Below are positions 21,363-31,608 of a DNA stretch of 64,000 nucleotides, in pieces. Both the position numbers and the translations under genes were made by a program. Origin of the DNA: Archivesica marissinica (taxonomy: Eukaryota > Mollusca > Bivalvia > Venerida > Vesicomyidae); contig CM026400.1 of the NCBI GenBank assembly GCA_014843695.1, positions 48,560,924 through 48,624,923 on the forward strand, read 5' to 3'. The notes under the pieces were generated by a model. That model saw only the letters and a program-made list of their open reading frames with translations, had not been told where the DNA came from and searched no databases. Positions within the stretch are counted from its first letter, which is position 1. The number at the start of each line of letters is the position of its first letter.

Positions 21363-21430
21363 TAATGTTTAGACTAAGAGTGATCAAAATGGACAAAATG
21401 TTATGGTTTTCTTTCACTTGCACCGCCCAA

Positions 21431-21722
21431 ACAGACGGATATGTGATCCAGTTGTAACACGCTGGACATGGTAATCCAGGGATCGCAGGTTCGATCCCCC
21501 ATCTGACCATAATAAAATTAACAGTCTTTCAGATGGGAAGTTAAACCGAGGTCTCGTGTCGGTGCTTTACACCGTGCACGTAAAAGAACCAGAGGAGACT
21601 CTGGAATGGGTCTCTGTCTGTATCATTGCACTATCCTCCAAAAATCTAAAATAACTAATCTCTTCAGGAGGAGTCGCTCATATGGGCAACCAGTAGCGAC
21701 GATAAATAAACGTAAAACACGA
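21431..21722 (+). mobile_element. SINE-1 copy
   Basis: Nearly full-length: head with GGTAATCCAGGGATCGCAGG and TTCGATCCCCCATCTGACC, body GTCTCGTGTCGGTGCTTTAC, tail GTCGCTCATATGGGCAACCA then GTAGCGACGATAAATAAACG. Confidence 0.9.
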
Positions 21723-21726
21723 CCAA

Positions 21727-22186
21727 ACATGTAATTTATACGTGGTCTGGTGTCCATTTGTTTTATCAACCCGTGTGAATGCGTGCCAAATCCCACAGAT
21801 TTCATGACCAAAGCAGGAGTATCATCTTATAGGCGAGATCATTTTATAGGCGAGATCATCTTATAGGCAGATCATCTTATAGGCGAGATCATCTTATAGG
21901 CGAGATCATCTTATAGGCGAGATCATCTTATAGGCGAGATCGTCTTATAGGTGAGATCATCTTATAGGCGAGATCGTCTTATAGGCAAGATCGTCTTATA
22001 GGCGAGATCATCTTATAGGCGAGATCATCTTATAGGCGAGTATCATCTTATAGGCGAGATCATCTTATAGGCGAGATCGTCTTATAGGCGAGATCATCTT
22101 ATAGGCGAGATCATCTTATAGGCGAGATCATCTTATAGGCGAGATCATCTTATAGGCGAGATCATCTTATAGGCGAGTATGGACGG
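21727..22186. mobile_element. element F copy containing a 17-bp array
   Basis: CCAAACATGTAATTTATACG, CAAATCCCACAGATTTCATGA and the end GGCGAGTATGGACGGTA match the reverse of 47936-48224 and 52105-52285. Its end-proximal TTATAGGCGAG motif has been amplified into the array listed next. Confidence 0.75.
21836..22178. repeat. 17-bp array inside element F, about 20 units
   Basis: Unit CATCTTATAGGCGAGAT, with CGTC and TATC variants. The same motif occurs once at the end of other element F copies. Confidence 0.95.
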
Positions 22187-22334
22187 TAATTCATATTTCA
22201 AAATTGATGTTTTTCCCAAAATAATGAAAGCACAATTCATACCTATTTAGTAAATTATTTGAGACACAGACATTACTCGACTAGGTGTGCCATAGAATCC
22301 AGAATTTTGTGGTATTGATTCAAGATTAAAAAAA

Positions 22335-22560
22335 GTTTAAATTTTGCGAAGCAAATTTTAACAACTTATATTAATCACTCTCGTTGGCTCGGATGAAAGC
22401 GTGTATGTGGTCATTCGTGTGAGAGGAAACCGGAGAAAACCCACCTGTCCGATCTGGCGACCACCGTACCATCTCACATACTTCCTGGTCCAAGTATCGA
22501 ACCCGGGTTGCATTGGTGAGAAGCGAGCGCACTAACCACTGTGCTAATCGGACAGCCAAA
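22335..22560 (-). mobile_element. SINE-2 copy, minus strand
   Basis: Tail TTAACAACTTATATTAATCA at the left, body GAGAAAACCCACCTGTCCGA, and head ACCCGGGTTGCATTGGTGAG then ACCACTGTGCTAATCGGACA at the right. Confidence 0.88.
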
Positions 22561-23131
22561 GATTCAAGATTAACGCCAAACCTGCCAAATAAATTGGACA
22601 GAATGTGCAAACAACATAGATCCACGTGTAGGACTCGTGTTTCATGTTGTCATTACATTACATGTTATGTTTATATACTATTTATAATAGACTAGAAGCA
22701 CTGTAATTTTGCTTAATGTTGAATAAATGTTGTTATTGTTGTTATATACACTGTATCGCAATACAGTATGATTAACGAGAAGTTTAATCAGTTAACTAAA
22801 ATTGAAAATATTCCTTTAATCTGAGAAACTGACTGCTCAAAATCTAAGAGATAGGAATAATGACAGAAGACTGATGCCAATGATAGAGAATGAGAGACAT
22901 TAACTGGTTTTTTCTATTATCTCCCTTGATGGATAAAGTCAGATTTATCCCTAAATGTATATTGGTCCTTTTAGTTGGAATCCTTTGTTTTTACTGTTGT
23001 CGTCTAACCAGATGTTGCGTTAGGATAAATGTAATTTTATCAAAATCATGTTAATTAATTGAACCAATTCTTATAATATGGTAAAGAAAATAGATAAAAA
23101 TGGAAAACATGTGTTGCAAAGGAAACAGCGA
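22561..23131. other. no gene seen
   Basis: AT-rich. A tiny match to MITE-B text (GCAAACAACATAGATCC) lies near 22606. Nothing else recognised. Confidence 0.35.
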
Positions 23132-23197
23132 TAAAAACAGAGAAAACCAATTAAGAGGACCAATATACTATTAGGAGTATTCAGGGGCAGTAACTGA
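23132..23197. repeat. short dispersed repeat J
   Basis: AAACAGAGAAAACCAATTAA...AGTATTCAGGGGCAGTAACT is the reverse complement of text at 31205-31288, and a part recurs near 29790-29828. Confidence 0.6.
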
Positions 23198-23279
23198 CTA
23201 ATGTTTCTCAATACTACACACTCTTCAAGAATTATTGAGAAGATGGCAGAATCACTTCTAAGTGAATACTTGATTTTAA

Positions 23280-23499
23280 CCCTTTCAACACCACATACCT
23301 CTAAAATAGGCTTACAAAAAGTGTAGATCCAGATGAGCCGGCTAGTGCAGGATCTGCACATTTTGCAAGTAGTATTACTAATTTTAGACAAAATTACCCA
23401 TCTTGATAAATGAACTTGTCCAAATGTGATTTTCTGATTCATTTATTGGTTTAAGAATATCATGGACCAGTCCATGTCAGTTACTTGGTGTTGAATGGG
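23280..23499. mobile_element. MITE-A copy, reverse orientation
   Basis: TTAA (23276-23279) CCCTTTCAACACC ... GGTGTTGAATGGG TTAA (23500-23503). The hairpin is shortened. Confidence 0.9.
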
Positions 23500-23654
23500 T
23501 TAATGGATGAGGTGATGAGGTGATTAGAGAATATATTACAGGGCAAATGATGCCGACAGATTTCACTGTAGCTAAAATAAAGCATTAATAGTCTACATAT
23601 TTGAGCTCCAATTAAAAATAGATTGAAATAATTGTAGATTTCTGGCATCTACAA

Positions 23655-23938
23655 ACACAGACGGATCTGTAGTCCAGTGGTCAACACGTTGGACTGGTAA
23701 TCCAGGGATCGCAGGTTCGATCCCCCGTCTGACCATAATAAAATTAACAGTCTTTCAGCTGGGACTTTACACTGAGGTAAAACACCGTGCACATAAAAGA
23801 CACTCTGGAATGGGTCTCTGTCTGTATCATTGCACTATCCTCCAAACATCTAACATGACTAATCTCTTCAGGAGGCGTCGCTCATATGAGCAACCGGTAG
23901 CGACGATAAATAAATGTAAAACACATATGCATCTACAA
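23655..23938 (+). mobile_element. SINE-1 copy with 11-bp target duplication
   Basis: GCATCTACAAA stands on both sides (23644-23654 and 23939-23949). Head GTAGTCCAGTGGTCAACACG, box B GGTTCGATCCC, tail CGACGATAAATAAATG. The paired flanks fix both ends of the element. Confidence 0.93.
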
Positions 23939-24003
23939 ATGATTGGGCTTATCAGCAGAAAGCAGGGCAATTGTTCCCCATGAACATTCACTGTCCCCCT
24001 TAA

Positions 24004-24241
24004 CCCATACAACCCCAAGTAACTCACATGGACTGGTCCATGATATTTTCAGACCAATAAATTAATAAGAAAATTACCTTTGGACCAGTTCATTTATCAA
24101 AATGGGTAATTTTATCTAAAAATAGTAATAATTATTACTGGCAAAAAAGTGCAGATCCTGATGAGACGGCTCCTCACGAGCCGGCTCATCTGGATCTACA
24201 TTTTTCATAAGCCTATTTAGAGGCCTGTGGGGTTGAAAGGG
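24004..24241. mobile_element. MITE-A copy
   Basis: TTAA (24000-24003) CCCATACAACCCC ... GGGGTTGAAAGGG TTAA (24242-24245). Inner hairpin GATGAGACGGCTCCTCACGA and its complement. Confidence 0.92.
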
Positions 24242-24284
24242 TTAATGGGGTATTGTCCTCCTTGAGTGCCTGGGTCAGAGGTTA

Positions 24285-24380
24285 TAAACCCATTCTCAAA
24301 CTGAAGTGAAATGATTGGTTGAGGCCAACAATTGCTCTTGGCTCAACCAATCAGAAAGCTTGAGACTGAGAAATGTTTTA
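24285..24380. repeat. imperfect inverted repeat with ATTGGTTGAG arms
   Basis: CTCAAACTGAAG...GATTGGTTGAGGCCAA is answered by TTGGCTCAACCAATC...CTTGAGACTGAG across a short loop. Each arm is about 33 bp and contains a CCAAT pentamer. It is either a small element or a hairpin. Confidence 0.65.
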
Positions 24381-24545
24381 TGAAGTCCAGGCCCATAACT
24401 CTACCAAGAATCAGTCAACTGGTACGTCATGCAAATGTGTGCATCTATGGCTGTTTCTTGGAAAACCTAGACTGGAGGAAATCCAACAAAAACTGATATG
24501 TGCATCCACAATGGCTGTACCTTGTTAAATGTACACAGGTATATA

Positions 24546-24723
24546 CAGTCAAACCTGTGTTAGTGGTCACCTCCATTAAGCAGCCAACCTGTATTAAGCA
24601 GCCAGTTTCAAGATTCCTTATATGTTGTTTTACTATCCATTTTACCTCTATTAAGCAGCCACCTGTGCTAAGCAACCACTTTTTCTGACTCCCTTGGCTG
24701 GCTGCTTAAGACAGGATTGACTG
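24546..24723. mobile_element. element C copy, reverse orientation
   Basis: TA (24544-24545) CAGTCAAACCTGTGTTAGTG ... GGCTGCTTAAGACAGGATTG ACTG TA (24724-24725). Confidence 0.85.
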
Positions 24724-24725
24724 TA

Positions 24726-25050
24726 TGATCAATTGTTTATGTCTGTGCTCTGGTAAAAAACTATACAGATCAATCATTGGTTCTCCCCAACATTGTGATC
24801 ATACAACCCACCCTAGATACATTACTACTTATTGTCATAAACAAACAATTCTGACACAACCAATGTATCGTGGCAAATTAACATTGTGCTTACAACAAAC
24901 TTTACTACTTTACCCTCGCCAAGAGAGCTGGTAAACTCATGGTGCAATTACGGAGCCTGCGAAACTACTTACAGAGTAATAAGGGTTATTAACACATTAA
25001 CACATTCAGCACCACTCCGCTACACACACCGCTTATCAGTTTGTTCTATT
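24726..25050. other. no gene seen
   Basis: No feature supported between the element C and element D copies. Confidence 0.35.
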
Positions 25051-25315
25051 CAGGGTTCATTCTAGGTCAGAATGTTTGGGAGAAGTGAGAATGCGCGCGA
25101 TTGCGTCCAGAAATTTTAATGGTGCTATTTAATAAATTCCAACAAATTATTACACAGAATGAGTGCTTTATAATGGGCCAGTGTATACTGGACCAAAATT
25201 GGTATGAAAATAGTAAAAAAAAAACATTTAAGGGAGAAGTATGGCTCCCCAGAGGGCGAAGACAGGGTTCTTAAGGCGACTATTTCACCCACATCGCCCT
25301 CTAGAATGATCTCTG
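25051..25315. mobile_element. element D copy, both ends present
   Basis: Left CAGGGTTCATTCTAGG and right CTCTAGAATGATCTCTG are inverted. The interior has one GAGTGCTTTATAATGGGCCA unit and the GGGAGAAGT block. The ends are hAT-like in form; an 8-bp target duplication is not clear (GTTCTATT against GGGCTATT at best). Confidence 0.75.
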
Positions 25316-25382
25316 GGCTATTAATAAATGCAATAAATTGAAGAGCTGAGGGATTGTTTCCGAAGTACTCTTGACATACTTT

Positions 25383-26476
25383 CGTTCCTCATTGCTCCAT
25401 GGTGTTTCTCTGCCTGTTCCTCATTGCCCCTCAGTGTTCCTAAGTAGTCCTCGGTGTTTCTCTGCCTGTTCCTCATTGCCCCTCAGTGTTCCTCATTGCC
25501 CCTCAGTGTTCCTCATTGACCCTCAGTGTTCCTCATGCCCCTCAGTGTTCCTAATTGCCCCTCAGTGTTCCTCATTGTTCCTCATTGCCCCTCAGTGTTC
25601 CTAAGTAGTCCTCGGTGTTTCTCTGCCTGTTCCTCATTGCCCCTCAGTGTTCCTCATTGCCCCATCAGTGTTCCTCATTGTTCCTCAGTGTTCCTCATTG
25701 CCCTCAGTGTTCCTCATTGACCCTCAGTGTTCCTCATTCATTGCCCCTCAGTGTTCCTCATTGACCCTCAGTGTTCCTCATTGCCCCTCAGTGTTCCTCA
25801 TTGCTCCTCAGTGTTCCTCATTGCCCCTCAGTGTTCCTCATTGCCCCTCAGTGTTCCTAAGTATCTCAGTGTTCCTAAGTATCTCAGTGTTTTTATATCT
25901 CAGTGTTTTTATATCTCAGTGTTTTTGTATCTCAGTGTTTTTATATCTCAGTGTTTTTATATCTCAGTGTTTTTATATCTCAGTGTTTTTATATCTCAGT
26001 GTTTTAATATCTCAGTGTTTTTGTATCTCAGTGTTTTTATATCTCAGTGTTTTTGTCCCTCAGTGTTTTTATATCTCAGTGTTTTTGTATCTCAATGTTT
26101 TTATATCTCAGTGTTTTTGGCGCTCAGTGTTTTTGTATCTCAGTGTTTTTGTCCCTCAGTGTTTTTATATCTCAATGTTTTTGTATCTCAGTGTTTTTAT
26201 ATCTCAGTGTTTTATATCTCAGTTTTTTTGGTGCTCAGTCTCAGCATTTTTGTATCTCAGTGTTTTTGTCCCTCAGAGTTTTGTCCTCAGTGTTTTTGTA
26301 TCTCAGTGTTTTTGTATCTCAGTGTTTTTGTATCTCAGCTGTTTTGTCCTCAGTGTTTTTGTATCTCAGTGTTTTTGTATCTCAGGGTTTTTATATCTCA
26401 GTGTTTTTGTATCTCAGTGTTTTTGTATCTCAGTGTTTTTGTCCCTCAGAGTTTTGTCCTCAGTGTTTTTGTCGGA
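25383..26476. repeat. compound array: 20-bp then 15-bp units
   Basis: From 25383 to about 25862 the unit is TCAGTGTTCCTCATTGCCCC. From there to 26476 it is TATCTCAGTGTTTTT. The two share CTCAGTGTT, so the second looks derived from the first. A short run of the 15-bp unit recurs at 30995-31085. Confidence 0.95.
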
Positions 26477-26835
26477 GTATTGCTCCACATCGTGTTTGAT
26501 CCTCAGTCCAGGGGGGATATAGTCAGGAGAAGACAACTTTGTCTAGCTTTTGTTTCATTTTTAGACTCACAAAATCCTATATACTAACAAACATTCCAAG
26601 GGAAATAACTACTGAATATGACAGTGGGAAAATTAAATCAAACCATACATAGTTGTTCCCCTTGTATAATCTAAGTAGTTTGGTGTATAAGTTGTTATTA
26701 TATATGACCTAAAATATATCTGTTACTATATAGGACACTATCTATAAATGTACTATCTATCAATGTATTCCTATTTATAACTGTAAAGGACATTATCTAG
26801 AACTGAATGGATATACAAAGGTTAATAATATGTGT
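26477..26835. other. no gene seen
   Basis: AT-rich. A few repeated TATCTATAAATGTACTATC phrases but no defined element. Confidence 0.35.
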
Positions 26836-27000
26836 TTATGTTTATTTATCATCGCTAACGGTTACCCATATGAGCGATGCCTCCTGAAGAGAATAGTCAT
26901 TTGAGATTTTGGAGGATAGTGCATGATACAGACAGAGACCCATTCCAGAGTCTCCTCTGGTTCTTTTACGTGCACGGTGTAAAGCACCGACACGATGTCT
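26836..27000 (-). mobile_element. SINE-1 copy, tRNA head missing
   Basis: Tail TTTATTTATCATCGCTAACG and body GGAGGATAGTGCATGATACA to CACCGACACGATGTCTC, then unrelated sequence: a 5'-truncated insertion. Confidence 0.85.
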
Positions 27001-27206
27001 CATAATATGCTACACTGACCATGGTATCTGAAGCATTTGCACTAAGGCGTGCCTGGTACAATTCCATCGAATATATAACTTGACTTTGGTTACAAGTACA
27101 ACTTAAACTGAGTTCAACCTCCGTTATTTTGATTTCTACAAGATACTTTTAATTCAGATTTCATATTGTCGTACTCATATACTTAAGCAATCTGTATTCA
27201 ATGTAA

Positions 27207-27490
27207 GGATCTGTAGTCCAGCCACGCTGGACTGGTAATCCAGGGATCGCAGGTTCGATCCCCCGTCTGACCCTAATAAAATTAACAGTCTTTCTGATGG
27301 CACTTTAAACCGAGGTCTCGTGTCGGTGCTTTACACCGTGCATGTAAAAGAACCAGAGGAGATTCTGGAATGGGTCTCAATGTCTGTATCATTGCACTAT
27401 CCTCCAAAAATCTAAAATGACTAATCTCTTTAGGAGGCGTCGCTCATATGGGTAACCGGTAGCGATGATAAATAAACGTAAAACACACAA
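27207..27490 (+). mobile_element. SINE-1 copy
   Basis: GGATCTGTAGTCCAGCCACG head with a small deletion, GGTTCGATCCCCCGTCTGAC, body CCGAGGTCTCGTGTCGGTGC, tail CGATGATAAATAAACGTAAA. It lies about 250 bp from exon 2. Confidence 0.88.
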
Positions 27491-27582
27491 AAATCCGTTT
27501 TTTGTAGAAAAGAAAAACAATACACCTATATGGATAAGAGTCAAAGTTTTTATTATAAATTTTCTGGAATAAGTTCTTGGCG

Positions 27583-27628
27583 CCCGTCGCTCAAATGGGC
27601 AACCGGTAGCGACGTTAAATAATCGTAA
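27583..27628 (+). mobile_element. solo SINE-1 3' tail
   Basis: GTCGCTCAAATGGGCAACCG followed by GTAGCGACGTTAAATAA with no SINE body before it: an extreme 5' truncation that keeps only the stem-forming tail. Confidence 0.7.
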
Positions 27629-27737
27629 TTGAAAATCTAAATTTGGAGAACTACACAGACAGCATCAGTACTCCCAACAACCACTTAGACACCCAGATCA
27701 GGACAACATATAGAAAAGACATGCATTAAGATCGTAC

Positions 27738-27865
27738 CGTAAATCTTGACGGAATTGCAGTATTTGTCTCCATTCTCTCCGAATCTTCACTGACAGCCGC
27801 CGGAACTGCAGGAACGCTGCCACGTCTTGTGTCCTTCTCGCCCACTAACTTCTCATAAGACGTGT
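27738..27865 (-). CDS. exon 2 of the minus-strand gene
   Basis: This 128-bp internal exon follows a good acceptor (TTCTCTACTTGCAG) and precedes GTACGA (27737-27732), a weaker but acceptable donor after a G. It starts by completing a split Asp codon with exon 1 and ends on a codon boundary, fitting exon 3. It reads TSYEKLVGEKDTRRGSVPAV, an Ala/Ser/Glu-rich middle, and METNTAIPSRFT. There is no known domain; it looks like a flexible acidic linker with one R-R-x-S-type kinase motif. GC content is clearly above the surrounding intron. About 9 kb of repeats separate it from exon 3. Confidence 0.62.
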
Positions 27866-28020
27866 CTGCAAGTAGAGAATTAACTGCTACAGAATGTATA
27901 TATACATACATACAGATATATATATGTTGCTTGGAAACGACTCGATGACACATGTCTACCTGCGACAAGTCACCAGGTATCGAGTTTAATATAAATTGTC
28001 TCATTATTTTTAATGTATGA
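27866..28020. other. intron flank with TA/CA microsatellite
   Basis: Contains a TATATATACATACATACAG run near 27897-27926 just upstream of the exon 2 acceptor on the minus strand. Confidence 0.5.
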
Positions 28021-28475
28021 TATTCAACGTTGGCCGGTCGATTCGAGGGGCGGTTTAAACCGCCGGTTTTAACCGGTTAAAATCACCCCGGTCAATACTC
28101 CCAAAGTGGTCAATACTGGTCGATTGGTGGTCAATATTAAATAAAACATTATTTAATGGTTTTATATACTCTGCATTGTGCTATAATGTGTGTTACTAAC
28201 TTTGGGTTGTATTGAGAATATATTTATGTGATTATTGTACTCTATAGGGTCAATACTCACGAAGTGGTCAATAATATTATACTCACAAAGTGGTAAATAC
28301 TGGTCAATACTAAATTCAACAAAGAATTTATGATTTTAGTCAATCATTATACTCTGCATTGTGCAATAATGTGTGTTGCTACCTTTGGGCTGTTCATGTG
28401 ATTGTAATACCCTATTGGGTATGGTCAATACTCACAAAGTGGCATATATTTGCTGGTCGATTCAGGTGGTCGATT
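28021..28475. repeat. 185-bp imperfect duplication
   Basis: TATACTCTGCATTGTGC(T/A)ATAATG occurs near 28163 and 28348, and GGTCAATACTCAC(G/A)AAGTGG phrases recur throughout. The repeat is old and diverged. Confidence 0.7.
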
Positions 28476-28785
28476 GCTGATCATTACTAAAATCATTAAA
28501 TGTGTCATGCAGAAGCAACTCAAGCAAGTGAAGCAAGCGTTGAGACTTGAGCTTGATTAATCTTAGAACTTCTTTAATTGATATTATGGACGATGCCATG
28601 AGAAAATGGGCACTAGGACATTTAGAAAAATCAGAAGAAAATGCTCAAACTAGACAAAAATTGCACATTTCCCCACCTCCTCTTTACATGGCTTGATAGT
28701 AAAAGGATTATTAGTTGAAGCCATGTCGTTTAAATTTCTATATCAAATAGTGTAAACAAAATTAGAAACTGTTGCCATAGGAACA
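28476..28785. other. no gene seen
   Basis: No feature supported. Confidence 0.35.
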
Positions 28786-28896
28786 AATTGTTTGTTATTC
28801 AGATGATCTTGCTAAGACACTTGGCTATGTAGCAAACAACATAGATCCTGATCTGGATCTATGTTGTTTGCAATAGCCATTAAATGTATCCAGAAT
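28786..28896. mobile_element. MITE-B right-hand fragment
   Basis: TTGCTAAGACACTTGGCTAT, one shortened hairpin (CATAGATCCTGATCTGGATC) and TGTATCCAGAATGA, but no left end. Confidence 0.75.
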
Positions 28897-29062
28897 GACA
28901 TAATGTCATGATATATGGTTAAACTGTTAAGTTGTGGACTATAATATAAATGTGAATGATGATGTGAACAATAGCAACTTCTTATCTTATATATGTGCAT
29001 TTCTTAAATTGGTTGTAAAAAAATACTGACGTCATGACTCATAAGTGACCAAAATTAAGTTT

Positions 29063-29313
29063 AAACTTTATATATTTTACAACAATTGCGAAACAAGCTG
29101 TAACAACTTATATTAAACACTCTCGTTGGCGCGGATGAAAGCGTATATGTGGTCATTCTTGTGTGGGAGGAAACCGGAGTACCCAGAGAAAACCTACCTG
29201 TCCGATCTGGTGACCACCATACCATCTCACATACTTCCCGGTCCAAAGTTCGAACCTGGGTTACATTGGTGAGAAGCTAGCGCGCTAACCACTGCGCTAA
29301 TCGGACAGCCGAA
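29063..29313 (-). mobile_element. SINE-2 copy, minus strand
   Basis: Tail TACAACAATTGCGAAACAAG at the left, body GGAAACCGGAGTACCCAGAG, and head TTCGAACCTGGGTTACATTG to ACCACTGCGCTAATCGGACA. Nearly full length. Confidence 0.9.
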
Positions 29314-29403
29314 GTTACAGATCATAGAACGTTATTAATGTTAGCGCAACGTTTCAAACGTTCTTTCAAAAACAGCTGTTTATGTGTGTCACTAAACAAG
29401 TCA

Positions 29404-29606
29404 AGTGTGGCGTCCGTGGTCCAATGGTAGAGCGTCGGATTTGGAATCAAACACTCCGGGTTCGATACTCAGTCAGGCCATGTATGTAACAAGGCACCTA
29501 CACACATTGCTTAGTACTGGTTAACTGCTATGGTCGGCTAAGCATGCCCAGGAAAACATGTCTAGGTCCCCGCAAGGGGTTTGACATTAAGGGTACATAC
29601 ATACAT
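29404..29606 (+). mobile_element. SINE-5 copy (tRNA-derived, TACA tail)
   Basis: Head GTGGTCCAATGGTAGAGCGT, GGATTTGGAATCAAACACTC, box B GGTTCGATAC, then about 115 bp of body and a GTACATACATACATAC tail. ACAAGTCA on both sides (29396-29403, 29607-29614) may be the target duplication. The anticodon arm pairs poorly, so this is not a working tRNA gene. Confidence 0.75.
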
Positions 29607-29836
29607 ACAAGTCACAACTTATTGAGTGGATATTTTCAGAATTTGTGTTTGAGATATTGTGCCTATATGACACTATATAAACTTCACTTTTGTCAATTAT
29701 GTCCGACTGCCCATTTCCGTGCGTCACCGGCCATATAATAGTACAGGTGAATAATCCAAGATAGAGCCATATTGACATAGAGACATCGGTGAGTTACTGT
29801 CCCTGAATACTCCCTAAAAGTAGATAGGTTCTATTA

Positions 29837-29966
29837 ACCCATTTCATTCTGGATACCATAGGAAAGAGGTAACCATATAAGCAAGTTGCTTTCTCCTCAA
29901 TCCTACATGTATGTACATATTATGTATACTAGACTATGTATATTCAAAGAAATAAACACTGTTTAA
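29837..29966. mobile_element. element E copy beside a MITE-B end
   Basis: A MITE-B terminus (TTAACCCATTTCATTCTGGA) leads into a single copy of element E (AGGAAAGAGGTAACCATATA ... AAAGAAATAAACACTGTTTA), which runs straight into the full MITE-B that follows. Confidence 0.75.
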
Positions 29967-30205
29967 CCCATTTCATTCTGGATACCGTTCAAACAGTATT
30001 TGCAAAGAACATAGAGCCAGATCAGCCGCCACGGAACATGCCATCTGATCAGGCTCTATGCTGTTTGTTATTCAGATGATCTTGCTAAGACACTTGGCTA
30101 TGTAGCAAACAACATAGATCCTGATCAGCATGCAGCGTCACGCTGCGGCTGATCTGGATCTATGTTGTTTGCAATAGCCATTAAATGTATCCAGAATGAA
30201 AAGGG
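29967..30205. mobile_element. MITE-B copy
   Basis: TTAA (29963-29966) CCCATTTCATTCTGGATA ... TATCCAGAATGAAAAGGG TTAA (30206-30209). Both hairpins are intact, the second with a GCAGCGTCACGCTGC tip. Confidence 0.92.
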
Positions 30206-30209
30206 TTAA

Positions 30210-30359
30210 CCCTTTCAACACCACAGACCTCTAAATAGGCTTACAAAAAGTAATTACCCATTTTGATAAATGAACTTGTCCAAATGTGATTTTCTGATTC
30301 ATTTATTGGTTTATGAATATCATGGACCAGTCCATGTGAGTTACTTGGTGTTGAATGGG
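30210..30359. mobile_element. MITE-A copy, hairpin deleted, abutting MITE-B
   Basis: CCCTTTCAACACC ... GGTGTTGAATGGG between TTAA (30206-30209, shared with the MITE-B on its left) and TTAA (30360-30363). About 90 bp shorter than full copies. Confidence 0.9.
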
Positions 30360-30470
30360 TTAAGTGTGTAATGTAACACTGTACACTCTCACATACATAT
30401 TCCACACATGGGTGTATCTATGTAATCAGCTGCCTTGTCACATAAGTTGTGTATCAAAATCAATTTTCTA

Positions 30471-30741
30471 TATGTTATGTTATATTTCGGGTTTTACGCC
30501 TGCATCAGCACCATTTTGCGCTATATCGCCGGCGGGCAGTTTACCTAACAACACCTTTCCTGGGCAGGCTCCAGCGGTTAACCAGTACTTGGGTGCGCCA
30601 ACCTCCGTAAGAAACTGCCAACTTTTTCATATAAATGTGACACGGTCTGAGCTGGGCTCGAACCCGTGACCATCAGTGATGATAGGTTACAGTGGTATAC
30701 AAGTCAGCAACCTTAACCACTCGACCACGGAGGCGGATCCC
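30471..30741 (-). mobile_element. SINE-4 copy with 14-bp target duplication
   Basis: AAATCAATTTTCTA flanks it (30457-30470, 30742-30755). The head in reverse is GGGCTCGAACCCGTGACCAT ... CTTAACCACTCGACCACGGA, and the 3' end is TATGTTATGTTATATTTCGG. Confidence 0.94.
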
Positions 30742-30994
30742 AAATCAATTTTCTAGAAGATAAAACACACACGGAAATTCGATATCTATTTTTAGACACG
30801 CACCTGTCGTAACAGATGTTCGGCTTTCTGTTTGAAATATTTAGAATTTAGAATTAGAAGCCCTGTATCAGACTATTTTAAAAGAGAGTAGTTCTAACAT
30901 AGAATACTAAAACATGGAAATCTGTTATAAATTCGAGAAATGGGAGGACAGAATCAATTTCCAAATATAATCATGAACAGTGTAGCGTATTCAT

Positions 30995-31085
30995 TGTCCC
31001 TCAAGGTTTTTATATCTCAGTGTTTTTGTATCTCAGTGTTTTTGTATCTCAGCCCTCAGTGTTTTTGTATCTCAGTGTTTTTTTT
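30995..31085. repeat. short 15-bp TATCTCAGTGTTTTT run
   Basis: Five or six units of the same motif that forms the long array at 25862-26476, 4.5 kb away. Confidence 0.85.
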
Positions 31086-31204
31086 ATTCATTTTCCCTGG
31101 AAAAGCATTCCACTCAGTAAACATCATTAAAACAACACCTATAATTATCAGTTTTTTCCCAGAACAAAAGAATAACCTGAATACCTGTAAATCACACAGA
31201 AATA

Positions 31205-31288
31205 CAATAGTCAGTTACTTCCCCTGAATACTCATAAAAGTAGATTTCTCCTCTTAATTGGTTTCCTCTGTTTTTATCATTATTCCCT
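31205..31288. repeat. short dispersed repeat J
   Basis: AGTTACTTCCCCTGAATACT...TTAATTGGTTTCCTCTGTTT is the inverse of 23132-23197. Confidence 0.6.
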
Positions 31289-31290
31289 TG

Positions 31291-31512
31291 TAGTTTATAC
31301 AAATTTATTTTAGCTCAATTGCAAAACAAGTACTTACAACTTATATTAATCACTTTCGAGACCTCATTCCTGATGGAATCCATCGCCACGAGGGAGAGAG
31401 AAAAGGTAATGTGGAATTTAAATGCCTTGCCTAAGGGCACAATCGTAACGGTTCCAGCGGGGCTCAAATTCCGGACCTTTCGCACCTGAAGTGAACGTGC
31501 ATCACGACTTCT
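31291..31512 (-). mobile_element. SINE-3 copy, minus strand
   Basis: Tail AGTTTATACAAATTTATTTT, TTACAACTTATATTAATCAC, body ACCTCATTCCTGATGGAATC and AATGCCTTGCCTAAGGGCAC, head GGACCTTTCGCACCTGAAGT. Confidence 0.9.
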
Positions 31513-31608
31513 GTTGTTTCCTTAGCACCTCATGCTATTCACTTTCATCCGTTTACTCATATTATAATTATTAAATTATTAAATCTGGACAGATATTATA
31601 CAGTATAT

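Noticed and set aside
29410..29480. Functional tRNA gene
   Set aside because: Poor anticodon-stem pairing, and a body with a TACA tail typical of a retroposon.
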